From the NCBI GenBank assembly GCA_964448105.1, contig CAYUVK010000027.1:1-50138 (forward strand): 50,138 bases of DNA. The letters are read 5' to 3'. The notes below the pieces were generated by a model. That model did no database searches. It saw only the letters and a program-made list of their open reading frames with translations, and had not been told where the DNA came from. Numbering within the stretch: position 1 is the first letter of the stretch; every line of letters begins with the position of its first letter. The stretch is from CAVQBP01 sp964448105 (lineage in GTDB: Bacteria > Bacteroidota > Ignavibacteria > Ignavibacteriales > Ignavibacteriaceae). A program made the translations under genes and the position numbers. Positions 1 through 7,688 of the stretch are shown piece by piece.

Positions 1-91
1 AAAATATTTGTAGTTTATAGTATTTATTATCAATAATTATTAATTTAGATCCAAGGGAAATTTCAAATCAACAATTTCAGGAGGTTATATA

Positions 92-511
92 ATGGCATTT
101 TCACTGAACAAAATTATGCTTATTGGTAATTTGGGAAAGGATGCCGAAACCAGGTTTACAACTAATAATCTTTCAGTAACTAATTTTACTTTAGCTACAA
201 CCAACAGTTATAAAGGAAAAGATGGAAACTGGGTTAATGATACTACATGGCATAACATAGTTTCTTTTAATTTATCAGACTATTTTAAAGATAATCTTAA
301 AAAAGGTAAAAAGTTTTATATCGAAGGAAGATTAAGCAAAAGAGATTATACAGATAAGGATGGAATAAAAAGATATGTTACAGAGGTTGTTTCAGAGAGA
401 ATTATTCCCCTAGATTCAGCTGCCGACAGTTCAGCATCAGGTTCGGATGTTTCCGATACAACATCTGCTCCCGATGTTCAAGTTGATGAAAATGAAGATC
501 TTCCTTTTTAA
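92..511 (+). CDS. ssb: Single-stranded DNA-binding protein
   Basis: Binds and protects single-stranded DNA during replication, recombination and repair. The 139-aa protein has the normal bacterial length. Residues 1 to about 105 form the OB fold, opening with the typical NKIMLIGNLGKDAE strand. A Ser/Asp-rich linker follows, and the protein ends in the acidic tip DENEDLPF, which in this family docks partner proteins. The ATG start is set by a strong ribosome binding site (CAGGAGG, 79-85) seven bases upstream. It stands alone, with about 170 bp before the next gene on the same strand. The call is firm. Confidence 0.97.
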   Translation: MAFSLNKIMLIGNLGKDAETRFTTNNLSVTNFTLATTNSYKGKDGNWVNDTTWHNIVSFNLSDYFKDNLKKGKKFYIEGRLSKRDYTDKDGIKRYVTEVVSERIIPLDSAADSSASGSDVSDTTSAPDVQVDENEDLPF

Positions 512-521
512 TTAAATTATC

Positions 522-637
522 TTACGCAAAATAATTCGCGATCTTGTAAACGTTTATTATAGGAAATAGAACATATCATTTGAATATTTGTTTTTTATAT
601 TTAAAGATGTTTCCTCTTTTTGTTATCTTTTGCGTAA
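522..637. repeat. 10-bp inverted repeat downstream of ssb
   Basis: TTACGCAAAA (522-531) and its exact reverse complement TTTTGCGTAA (628-637) bracket 96 bp of AT-rich DNA between ssb and the CNNM-family gene. No T-run follows the right arm, so this is not an obvious terminator. It could be a paired protein-binding site or the ends of a small vanished element. Function unknown. Confidence 0.4.
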
Positions 638-681
638 CATAAATAATTAATTTGTAAAATAACATCGGATGAACTTAGTTT

Positions 682-1965
682 TTGAATATTGATTGGCGGT
701 TAAATCTTGTTATACTTTTCGCTCTCTTTTTATTATCGGCTTTTTTTTCCGGCTCGGAAGTAGCACTATTTTCTTTAAACCGGAAAAAAATAAAAAAAGA
801 TCTTGAAGCAAACCCGCTAATAAGCAGGTATTTGCTCTACTTGCTAGATTACCCCCGGAGATTGCTTGTAACTATTTTATTGGGAAATACAATAGTTAAT
901 GTTGCCGCATCAATAATAGCTGTTTCTCTTGCTTTAGATTATGCTGCCAATTCCTCTATTCCTAAAGATATAATATTGACTGTTCAAATTATAACTTTGA
1001 CAGCATTTGTAATTCTATTCGGTGAATTAACTCCCAAAGTATGGGCGTCTAAAAACCCGGTCACTTTTTCAAAGGTTGTTGCAGTTCCTCTTTATTGGGT
1101 AAGTGTATTCATTTTTCCCGTTGCTGAAATACTAACGGAAATAATTAGAATAGCAATATCAAAAATAAGATTAGATAAAGCAAAGATGGCTATCTTACCT
1201 GAAGAAATTCCTGAACTTGCAGATCTGGGGCATGAAAGAGGAACATTGGTTGAAGAGGAGCATGGGTTAATTCAGAGCATTGTTGAATTCCGATCTGTTA
1301 CTTCCCAGGAAGTTATGACTCCCAGAGTTGATATAATTTCCGTTTCTGTTGATTTTAGTTTTGAAGAAATTCTTAATGTGATTACTAATTCCGGACACAG
1401 CAGGATCCCGGTATATAAAGAAGATCTTGATGAAATAATAGGAATAATTTATGCAAAAGATCTTCTCCCTTATGTTAGAAATGAAGAGCTAAAAAAGAAA
1501 TTCTCACTGGCAAAACTAGCCCGGAAACCAATGTTTATTCCCGAAACAAAAATAATCAGTGAATCAATGCACGAATTCCAGGAAAAAAAGACTCACATTG
1601 CAATTGTTGTAGACGAGTATGGTGGAACCGCAGGGCTTGTTACTTTAGAAGATATTATTGAGGAGATAATCGGCGAGATTAGAGATGAGTATGATAAAGA
1701 AGAAAATCCAATAACAAAAATTGATGATAACAGCTACATGGTTTTGGGTAAAACGCCTGTAGATGAATTAAATGAATTGTTAAACACTGAGATTTCGGAA
1801 GAAAATGAAGATTTTGGAACATTAGGCGGACTTGTGCTTAATCATGCAGGGCATATACCGAAAGAGGGATATACTTTTCAACTGGAAAACCATAAATTTA
1901 CTGTTAAAGAAGTTTTAAAAAAGAGAATAAAAAAAGTTTTAATAGAAAAGCTTCCATCCGAATAA
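682..1965 (+). CDS. CNNM/CorC (HlyC-type) membrane transporter with CBS pair
   Basis: Integral membrane protein of the CNNM/CorC family, often labelled hemolysin and linked to magnesium/cobalt handling; some Bacteroidota members are called GldE. In order: a DUF21 domain of about four hydrophobic segments (residues 1-190, opening with the helix-forming LVILFALFLLSAFFSGSEVA), a CBS pair (about 210-330, containing VTSQEVMTPRVDI and the conserved IAIVVDEYGGTAGLVTLEDI), and a small C-terminal CorC_HlyC domain (about 345-425, GTLGGLVLNHAGHIPKEG). 427 aa is the usual length. A TAG at 676-678 blocks any earlier in-frame start and no ATG is suitably placed, so the TTG at 682 is taken. One base separates it from the next gene, suggesting an operon. 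The transported ion cannot be told from sequence. Confidence 0.9.
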   Translation: MNIDWRLNLVILFALFLLSAFFSGSEVALFSLNRKKIKKDLEANPLISRYLLYLLDYPRRLLVTILLGNTIVNVAASIIAVSLALDYAANSSIPKDIILTVQIITLTAFVILFGELTPKVWASKNPVTFSKVVAVPLYWVSVFIFPVAEILTEIIRIAISKIRLDKAKMAILPEEIPELADLGHERGTLVEEEHGLIQSIVEFRSVTSQEVMTPRVDIISVSVDFSFEEILNVITNSGHSRIPVYKEDLDEIIGIIYAKDLLPYVRNEELKKKFSLAKLARKPMFIPETKIISESMHEFQEKKTHIAIVVDEYGGTAGLVTLEDIIEEIIGEIRDEYDKEENPITKIDDNSYMVLGKTPVDELNELLNTEISEENEDFGTLGGLVLNHAGHIPKEGYTFQLENHKFTVKEVLKKRIKKVLIEKLPSE

Positions 1966-1966
1966 A

Positions 1967-2347
1967 ATGAAAAAAGGCTGCTTCTTAAAAATTATTATTA
2001 TCTTAACTATTTTTATTGCTGTAGTTTTATACATATTTGAAAACCATTTTGATGATTTTATTCTTAAACCAGGAGAAAATATTATTAAAGATCTGGTATT
2101 TAATGACATTAACAAAAAAATGGAATTTGTGAGGAATACTCCGGAAAAAGATTCATTAAAAGTCTTAATAAATAGGTTTGTGTACAACAAACTTCATAAA
2201 GAACACAAATTAAATAATGAGGAATTCGAAGATTTAATCGATTCGGTTAGTTCTGCTTTAAATGATAGTGTAATTAGTATTAATGAACTGGATAATTTAA
2301 AATCTCTCTTTAAGAAAGATACAAATGCAAGATCAAAGAAAGACTGA
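1967..2347 (+). CDS. Small single-pass membrane protein, unknown
   Basis: Not recognised. The 126-aa protein starts with a short basic stretch and one hydrophobic helix (about residues 7-25, FLKIIIILTIFIAVVLYIF). The rest is a charged, helical-looking soluble part rich in Lys, Asp, Glu and Asn (from about residue 30). It is probably anchored in the inner membrane with the tail in the periplasm. It begins one base after the CNNM gene stop and overlaps the MlaD gene by 23 bp, so the three are probably co-translated. The neighbour suggests an envelope role, but that is inference. Confidence 0.7.
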   Translation: MKKGCFLKIIIILTIFIAVVLYIFENHFDDFILKPGENIIKDLVFNDINKKMEFVRNTPEKDSLKVLINRFVYNKLHKEHKLNNEEFEDLIDSVSSALNDSVISINELDNLKSLFKKDTNARSKKD

Positions 2348-3233
2348 AATAAGAGTCGGAATTACCGTTGTAATCGGACTGTTAATTTTTATCTGGATTT
2401 TAGGTTGGGCTAAAAACTTTAGTTTATCTTCAAACCAAAAAACAATTCTTGTAAAGTTTAATAGCGTTTCCGGATTGGAAAAAGGAGATTATGTTGCAGT
2501 AAATGGAGTAAGAAAGGGATTTGTAGAAGATTTTAATATTCAAGGTGATAATGTAATCGTAAAGCTTTCAATTGATAATGATGTAAAGCTGAAAAAAGAT
2601 GCAACATTTGCTATTTCTATGCTGGATTTAATGGGAGGGAAAAAAGTAAATATTAATCCCGGCACTTCGTCAGAACATTTAAATTATAATGAAATACAGA
2701 ACGGAATTTTTTATGCAGATATTCCTGAAGTTATGTCTATGCTTGGAAGTGTTGAAGGAGACATACCGAATATTATAAAGGATGTAAAAATAACTTTAAC
2801 TTCATTGAATAACTACTTAAGTGATAATAATTTAAATGCAAATATTAAAACCTCAATATCCAACTTAAGCAAGGCTTCCCGAAAGCTTAATATTTTACTT
2901 GATGAAAATAGAGACGGTATTAAACAGTTAACTGAAAATACTGTTAAACTCACGGAAAACGTTAATAATTTTATGGATGAGAATAAAACATCTTTAAATA
3001 AATCAATTGAAGAATTAAGAATAGTGCTTTCTAAAACTGATTCTCTTTTAAGCAAAGTAAATGTTTTTTCTGATGAAATTAAAAATAAGAAGAATAATGT
3101 CGGTAAAATACTCTATGATGAAAAACTGTATGATAATCTTAGTCAATCTTTAACCCAGCTTAATGAACTTACAAAGATTCTAATTGAACAGTTAAAGGGT
3201 AAAGGTGTGAATGTCGATGCTAATATATTTTAA
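2325..3233 (+). CDS. MlaD-family MCE-domain protein
   Basis: Membrane-anchored substrate-binding component of an MCE/Mla-type lipid transport system, which moves phospholipids between envelope membranes. An N-terminal transmembrane helix (about residues 12-30, ITVVIGLLIFIWILGWA) is followed by one MCE domain (about 38-115, with the typical FNSVSGLEKGDYVAVNGVRKG opening). A long helical, coiled-coil-like tail (about 145-300) resembles the needle-forming region of single-MCE proteins. No MlaE permease, MlaF ATPase or lipoprotein partner is adjacent, so the rest of the transporter must be elsewhere. The gene overlaps the small membrane protein upstream, and acpS follows after 42 bp. Confidence 0.88.
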   Translation: MQDQRKTEIRVGITVVIGLLIFIWILGWAKNFSLSSNQKTILVKFNSVSGLEKGDYVAVNGVRKGFVEDFNIQGDNVIVKLSIDNDVKLKKDATFAISMLDLMGGKKVNINPGTSSEHLNYNEIQNGIFYADIPEVMSMLGSVEGDIPNIIKDVKITLTSLNNYLSDNNLNANIKTSISNLSKASRKLNILLDENRDGIKQLTENTVKLTENVNNFMDENKTSLNKSIEELRIVLSKTDSLLSKVNVFSDEIKNKKNNVGKILYDEKLYDNLSQSLTQLNELTKILIEQLKGKGVNVDANIF

Positions 3234-3275
3234 TAGTTTAATATTTCTAAATTAAATCTTAAAACTATACTGAAA

Positions 3276-3653
3276 ATGGTTATTGGAATCGGGGTAGATA
3301 TAATTGAAATTGAAAGGGTGAAAGATAGTGTTAACATGTATGGTGAACATTTTCTGAATAAAATATATACAAAAAAAGAATTGGAATATTGCTTAAATAA
3401 AAACGATAAATATCAGCATTTAGCTGCACGCTTCGCTGCAAAGGAAGCTGTTTATAAAGCACTATCTTCCGGATGGAATAAAAATATCGGGTGGAAAAAT
3501 ATTGAGATTACGAATGAACCGAACGGTATGCCCATTGTGACTCTTAATGGCGAAGTAAAAAATTTCCTTTCTCCTCAGAAAAGTCTGAAAATATCAATTT
3601 CACATTCAAGAGATTATGTAGCAGCAGTTGCCATAATTTATAAAGAAACTTAA
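3276..3653 (+). CDS. acpS: Holo-[acyl-carrier-protein] synthase
   Basis: Transfers 4'-phosphopantetheine from coenzyme A to a serine of acyl carrier protein, activating it for fatty acid synthesis. The 125-aa length is typical of AcpS. The family signatures are clear: IGIGVDIIEIERV at the start, whose Asp binds magnesium; RFAAKEAVYKALSSG (about 50-65), whose Glu is also a metal ligand; and SISHSRDYVAAVAI near the end. The ATG at 3276 places the first motif directly at the N terminus, as in homologues. Confidence 0.95.
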   Translation: MVIGIGVDIIEIERVKDSVNMYGEHFLNKIYTKKELEYCLNKNDKYQHLAARFAAKEAVYKALSSGWNKNIGWKNIEITNEPNGMPIVTLNGEVKNFLSPQKSLKISISHSRDYVAAVAIIYKET

Positions 3654-3776
3654 TATTATAATATCGATGGTTTATTTCAAAGGAGAGAGTTTTATACCAC
3701 AATTATTAAAGTTTTAGGATTGATTCAAAGCAATTCAATATTTAATTTTAATGTTTGAAAATAGGTTATTTAATAA

Positions 3777-3968
3777 ATGGATAGAAAAACTTTTAATATT
3801 TTTAGCTACGCTGCAATAGGATTAATATTTGTTTTTTTAATGCTAATGATATTTAAAGCAGTTCCACCTGAGTGGTTTATTTATATTTTAGGTATAAGTA
3901 TATTTCTTTTTTTGATTAGGTTATTTTTTAGAGTCTATTTTATAATACAAGACAGAAAAAAGAATTAA
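3777..3968 (+). CDS. Small two-helix membrane protein, unknown
   Basis: A 63-aa hydrophobic protein with two predicted membrane helices (about residues 8-27 and 33-55) joined by a short AVPPEWF turn, ending in the basic tail QDRKKN. No family is recognised. The stop codon abuts a strong AAGGAGG ribosome binding site (3967-3973) for the HNH gene, suggesting co-transcription. The last codons contain the heptamer A-AAA-AAG in frame, but a -1 shift there does not enter the HNH frame. Likely a real gene because of its coherent hydrophobic pattern and its position. Confidence 0.6.
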   Translation: MDRKTFNIFSYAAIGLIFVFLMLMIFKAVPPEWFIYILGISIFLFLIRLFFRVYFIIQDRKKN

Positions 3969-4512
3969 GGAGGCTGTCTTCGAACCTGGTAAAAGAGTTA
4001 ATGGTAAACTAAATGCAAAGGTCTTAATTTTAAATCAAAGTTATGAACCTTTATCAATCTGCAATATTAAAAAAGCATTTATCCTTGTTTATCTCGGTAA
4101 AGCTGAATTGGTAATAAAAGACAACAAGAAAGAACTGCATTCAGTTTCAAATACATATCCATGGCCTAGCATTATCCGTTTAAGTCAATATATAAATGTT
4201 CCCTGCAAAAAAGTTGTATTAACCAGGAAGAATATCCTGCGGAGAGATGCGTATAAATGCGGGTATTGCGGAAGAGGAGATTTACCTCTAACTATTGATC
4301 ATGTCATTCCAAAAGCAAGGGGAGGAACAGATTCATGGGAAAACCTGGTTTGTGCTTGCACTTCATGTAATAATAAAAAAGGTGACAGAACTCCGGAAGA
4401 AGCTAAAATGTCTTTAAAGAACAAACCTTTCAAACCAAGCCCCATAATGTTTATAAAGAATGTTGTCGGTAAATTAGACGATAATTGGAAACCTTACCTG
4501 TACCTGTCTTAA
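3964..4512 (+). CDS. HNH endonuclease; start codon unclear
   Basis: HNH-family nuclease like the stand-alone bacterial proteins found beside housekeeping genes; its cellular target is unknown. The HNH core is intact: two CxxC zinc pairs (CGYCGRGD and CTSCNNKKGD) around the catalytic LTIDHVIPKARGGTDSWENL (about 110-130 on the extended frame). The conserved N-terminal part, AKVLILNQSYEPLSICNIKK, is encoded at 4015-4074, upstream of the first TTG (4108), and there is no in-frame ATG, GTG or TTG before it. The reading frame is open back to a stop at 3943. AAGGAGG at 3967-3973 is an excellent ribosome binding site, yet no standard start lies 5-10 bases after it. The coordinates given use the ATT at 3964, which yields 182 aa; the true start is unresolved. 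Confidence 0.75.
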   Translation: MKEAVFEPGKRVNGKLNAKVLILNQSYEPLSICNIKKAFILVYLGKAELVIKDNKKELHSVSNTYPWPSIIRLSQYINVPCKKVVLTRKNILRRDAYKCGYCGRGDLPLTIDHVIPKARGGTDSWENLVCACTSCNNKKGDRTPEEAKMSLKNKPFKPSPIMFIKNVVGKLDDNWKPYLYLS

Positions 4513-4579
4513 AGTCAAAAGTTAAATGTAAAAAATCAATAAATTTTAGGTACATTTTGAATTTTGACTTTTTACTTTC
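4511..4579 (+). terminator. Long AT-rich hairpin after HNH gene, possible terminator
   Basis: AAAGTCAAAAGTTAAATGTA (4511-4530) is nearly the reverse complement of the stretch at 4551-4571, with two mismatches and one extra base. The loop is 20 bases. The left arm overlaps the HNH stop codon. The second arm runs into a T-rich tract (to about 4579). The stem is AT-rich and therefore weak, so a terminator role is only plausible. Confidence 0.4.
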
Positions 4580-4647
4580 TAAAAGGAGATTATTAAAATC
4601 ATTATTAGTATTTTTTAAATCGTTATTTTTATACAAAATATTGAGTT

Positions 4648-5628
4648 ATGGCAAAAAAAAGAATATTAAGCGGAATGCGTCCCACCGGGAAACTGCATAT
4701 CGGGCATTATGTCGGAGCACTTGAAAATTGGGTTAGTCTTCAAAATGAATATCAGAATTTTCATTTAATTGCTGATTATCATGTATTAACAACAAGTTTA
4801 AATACAGATGATATTTATGAGAATTCGATAGAAATGTTAATTGATTGGCTAGCTTCAGGTTTGGATCCGCAAAAAAGCCCTATGTTCCGGCAATCAAAAA
4901 TAAAAGAGCATACCGAACTAAATTTAATACTTGGAATGCTGATAACCGTTAACAGGCTGGAAAGAAATCCGACTTTAAAAGATCAGATTAGAGATTTAAA
5001 TATTGAAAATGTAATTTATGGTCACCTTGGATATCCTGTTTTGCAGGCAGCTGATATTCTTCTTTACAAAGGTAATGCAGTTCCGGTTGGAGAGGACCAG
5101 GTTCCTCATGTTGAAATTTCAAGAGAAATTGCACGAAAATTTAATAATCAATATGGTAGAGTATTTCCTGAACCGGAACCTTTGTTAACGAAATTTGCAA
5201 GGCTGCCCGGTTTGGATGGGAATGCTAAAATGAGTAAATCATTAGGCAATACAATTTTACTTTCGGATGATCCGGAAACCGTTAAAACAAAAATGAAAAA
5301 AGCAGTTACAGATCCGCAAAAAATAAGAAAAGGTGATCCCGGGAATCCGGATATATGTTTGGTATTTTCTTATCATAAAAAATTCAATCCCGATGAAGTT
5401 CCGGAAATAGAAGCCGGGTGCCGTTCCGGAGCTCTAGGCTGTGTTGATTGTAAGATGAATTGTGCATCAAAAATTTCCGTAATGCTTGAACCTATAATTG
5501 AAAAAAGACGGTATTATGAAAATAAGAAAAATGAAGTTTTAGAGATTTTGAATGACGGAGAAAACAGAGCACAAAAAGTTGCTCAAGAAACTATGAAAGA
5601 AGTTCGTGAAAAAATGAAAATGGGTTAA
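4648..5628 (+). CDS. trpS: Tryptophanyl-tRNA synthetase
   Basis: Class I aminoacyl-tRNA synthetase that charges tRNA-Trp. The HIGH signature is PTGKLHIGHYVGAL (about residues 10-23) and the KMSKS loop is GNAKMSKSLGN (about 190-200). 326 aa is standard. The C-terminal part has a cysteine pattern C-x20-C-x6-C-x2-C (about residues 239-270; the last part reads CRSGALGCVDC). This resembles the [4Fe-4S] motif known from the Thermotoga maritima enzyme, where the first spacing is 22. No clear ribosome binding site precedes the ATG. scpA follows after 3 bp, suggesting shared transcription with the scpAB run. Confidence 0.96.
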   Translation: MAKKRILSGMRPTGKLHIGHYVGALENWVSLQNEYQNFHLIADYHVLTTSLNTDDIYENSIEMLIDWLASGLDPQKSPMFRQSKIKEHTELNLILGMLITVNRLERNPTLKDQIRDLNIENVIYGHLGYPVLQAADILLYKGNAVPVGEDQVPHVEISREIARKFNNQYGRVFPEPEPLLTKFARLPGLDGNAKMSKSLGNTILLSDDPETVKTKMKKAVTDPQKIRKGDPGNPDICLVFSYHKKFNPDEVPEIEAGCRSGALGCVDCKMNCASKISVMLEPIIEKRRYYENKKNEVLEILNDGENRAQKVAQETMKEVREKMKMG

Positions 5629-5631
5629 AAC

Positions 5632-6360
5632 TTGTATAAAATTAAATTAGATCAGTTTGAAGGTCCTTTGGATCTCCTTTTATTTTTCATTAAAAGGGAT
5701 GAACTGAATATTTACGACATTCCGATTTCAAAAATCACAAAGGAATTTTTAGAATATGTAAATCTTATCAAAATACTTGATCTTGAAACTGCCGGCGATT
5801 TTATTTTAATGGCTTCAACTTTAATGCACATCAAAGTTCGGATGCTTCTGCCAAAGGAAATTGATGAAAAAGGGGAAGAGATAGATCCGAGAGCGGATCT
5901 GGTAAAAGCCCTGCTTGAATATAAAAGGTACAAGGAAATGTCGGAAGAATTAGCTTTTTTTGAATCTAACCAAAGAAAAATAAATTATCGAGGGAATTTT
6001 TCTGCCGATACAAAGATTGAAACACCTGATTATGATATTCTGCTAAAAAATGTTACTGTATTTGACCTTGCAAAGGCTTTCAAAAAAGCAATTGAAGGAA
6101 TTAAACCGCAGGTTTTTCATGAAATTCAAAAAATAAATATTTCTATTGATGATCAAATTAATTTTATTCTTGATATGCTGAAGGAATACAGCGAGCTTCA
6201 TTTTTTAAAGCTTATTGAAGGCATGAAGGAAAAGATTAGAATTGTAATTACTTTCATAGCACTGCTCGAATTAACAAAAGCAGGAAGAATTGGAATTAAA
6301 GAATCTTCAAATTTTAACGATTTTATTATTTTAAATCTTGGCAATGGAGAAAATATATAA
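5632..6360 (+). CDS. scpA: Segregation and condensation protein A
   Basis: Kleisin subunit that bridges the two heads of the Smc dimer in the bacterial condensin complex and is needed for chromosome compaction and segregation. The N terminus YKIKLDQFEGPLDLLLFFI is the canonical ScpA opening. The winged-helix C terminus that binds Smc is present (about 195-240), for a normal length of 242 aa. The TTG at 5632 is chosen because it places this motif at residue 2. It lies 3 bp after trpS and overlaps scpB, the usual partner. Confidence 0.95.
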   Translation: MYKIKLDQFEGPLDLLLFFIKRDELNIYDIPISKITKEFLEYVNLIKILDLETAGDFILMASTLMHIKVRMLLPKEIDEKGEEIDPRADLVKALLEYKRYKEMSEELAFFESNQRKINYRGNFSADTKIETPDYDILLKNVTVFDLAKAFKKAIEGIKPQVFHEIQKINISIDDQINFILDMLKEYSELHFLKLIEGMKEKIRIVITFIALLELTKAGRIGIKESSNFNDFIILNLGNGENI

Positions 6361-6994
6361 TTCAGTTATTGAAGCTTTAATCTTTGCATCGGAGGATTCA
6401 ATTTCAGCTTCCGAATTGATAAAAGCGATAAAAGGAATCGACGGGGAAGATATTCAAATTTCATCTCCGGATATCGAAAATTGTGTTGAAGAATTAAATT
6501 CTAAATATGAAGCTGAAAATTTATCAGTAAAAATTATTAAAATATCAAACGGATTTATTTTTGCTACAAAACCCGAATATGCAAAATATGTAGGATATTT
6601 GTCTTCTGAAAAAAGTAAAAGGCGTTTAAGCCAGGCTGCCCTTGAAACACTTGCTATTATAGCGTATAAGCAGCCAATTACAAAACCAGAGATCGAATCA
6701 ATAAGAGGCGTTAATTCGGATTACATGTTAAATACACTTCTTGAGAAAGATCTAATTACGATTTCCGGAAGAGCAGAAACTATCGGGAGACCATTACTTT
6801 ATATTACTACGAATGAATTTCTGAAATATTTCGGGTTAAATAATATCAATGATTTGCCTAAACCGAGAGAAATTGATGAAATAATGCAGGATGAAGATTT
6901 CATCGAGCAGAAAAGAAAAATTATGATGAATTTGGTTGAAGAAACAATTCAAAATGAAACCGGTGATGAGCCGGAAAAAATTGATGAGACTTAA
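6344..6994 (+). CDS. scpB: Segregation and condensation protein B
   Basis: Partner of ScpA in the Smc condensin complex; a dimer of winged-helix domains. The second winged helix carries the family hallmark RLSQAALETLAIIAYKQPIT (about residues 88-107), then EIESIRGVNSDYMLNTLLEKDLI and GRPLLYITTNEFLKYFGL. The ATG at 6344 is preferred over a TTG two codons upstream. The gene overlaps the end of scpA by 17 bp and runs 11 bp into the next gene, so it is translationally coupled on both sides. An acidic tail (about 190-216) is common in the family. Confidence 0.95.
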   Translation: MEKIYNSVIEALIFASEDSISASELIKAIKGIDGEDIQISSPDIENCVEELNSKYEAENLSVKIIKISNGFIFATKPEYAKYVGYLSSEKSKRRLSQAALETLAIIAYKQPITKPEIESIRGVNSDYMLNTLLEKDLITISGRAETIGRPLLYITTNEFLKYFGLNNINDLPKPREIDEIMQDEDFIEQKRKIMMNLVEETIQNETGDEPEKIDET

Positions 6995-7688
6995 TAAATA
7001 TATTTCAGAAAGCGGGATTGCATCGCGAAGGAAATCCGAAGAATATATATTGCAGAATAGAGTCTCTGTGAATGATAAAATTATTAACTCATTAAATTTT
7101 AAAATAGATACCGAACATGATAAAGTTTATATTGACGGTGAGTTAATTCAGCCTAGAAGGCATATTTATTTGTTGATGAATAAACCTAAAGGAGTAGTGA
7201 CTACAACCAGTGATGAGAAGAATAGAAAGACTGTAATTGATTTAATTAATACTAATGAGAGGATTTATCCTGTCGGAAGGTTGGATTATAATACAACAGG
7301 TGTCTTGCTGTTAACCAATGACGGAGATTTTTCAAATTTATTAACTCATCCTAAAAATAATATTCACCGGTTGTATGAAGTTAAATTAGATAAACCACTA
7401 AATCCTGATGATAAAGAAAAATTACTCAAGGGCATTTATTTATCCGGCAGAAAAGGAAAATTCATAAAAATTTATTTTCCACAATTAAAAAATAAAAAGT
7501 TTATTGAAATCACCTGCATTGAAGGCAGGAATCATTTTGTGAAAAATATGTTTGGTGCTTTAGGATATTCCATAATTGCACTTAATAGGAAGCAATTTGC
7601 AGGTTTAAAAGCAGATGTGCAGCCGGGGAAATATAGGAAGCTTTCACAAAATGAAATTAATTATATAAAACAAAATTATGAAAGTTAA
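6984..7688 (+). CDS. rluB: RsuA/RluB-family 23S rRNA pseudouridine synthase
   Basis: Isomerises a uridine in ribosomal RNA to pseudouridine. An S4 RNA-binding domain (residues 1-60, MRLNKYISESGIASRRKSEE) precedes the catalytic domain. The signature PVGRLDYNTTGVLLLTNDGD (about 92-111) contains the catalytic Asp of GRLD. The ATG at 6984 is chosen because S4-type pseudouridine synthases begin with exactly this MRLNKYIS stretch; the frame stays open upstream but that part lies inside scpB. Length 234 aa. scpB followed by rluB is a common arrangement in many phyla. The exact target base cannot be told from sequence; RluB is most likely. Confidence 0.9.
   Translation: MRLNKYISESGIASRRKSEEYILQNRVSVNDKIINSLNFKIDTEHDKVYIDGELIQPRRHIYLLMNKPKGVVTTTSDEKNRKTVIDLINTNERIYPVGRLDYNTTGVLLLTNDGDFSNLLTHPKNNIHRLYEVKLDKPLNPDDKEKLLKGIYLSGRKGKFIKIYFPQLKNKKFIEITCIEGRNHFVKNMFGALGYSIIALNRKQFAGLKADVQPGKYRKLSQNEINYIKQNYES

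Noticed and set aside
3950..3970. Slippery heptamer A-AAA-AAG in frame at the end of the 63-aa membrane protein, suggesting a programmed frameshift into the HNH gene
   Set aside because: A -1 shift enters a frame that stops soon and is not the HNH frame; a +1 or -2 shift would be needed, and a membrane-HNH fusion is not expected.
4485..4724. 79-codon rightward open frame between HNH and trpS
   Set aside because: It overlaps the ends of both genes in another frame, spans the hairpin, and has no recognisable protein character.
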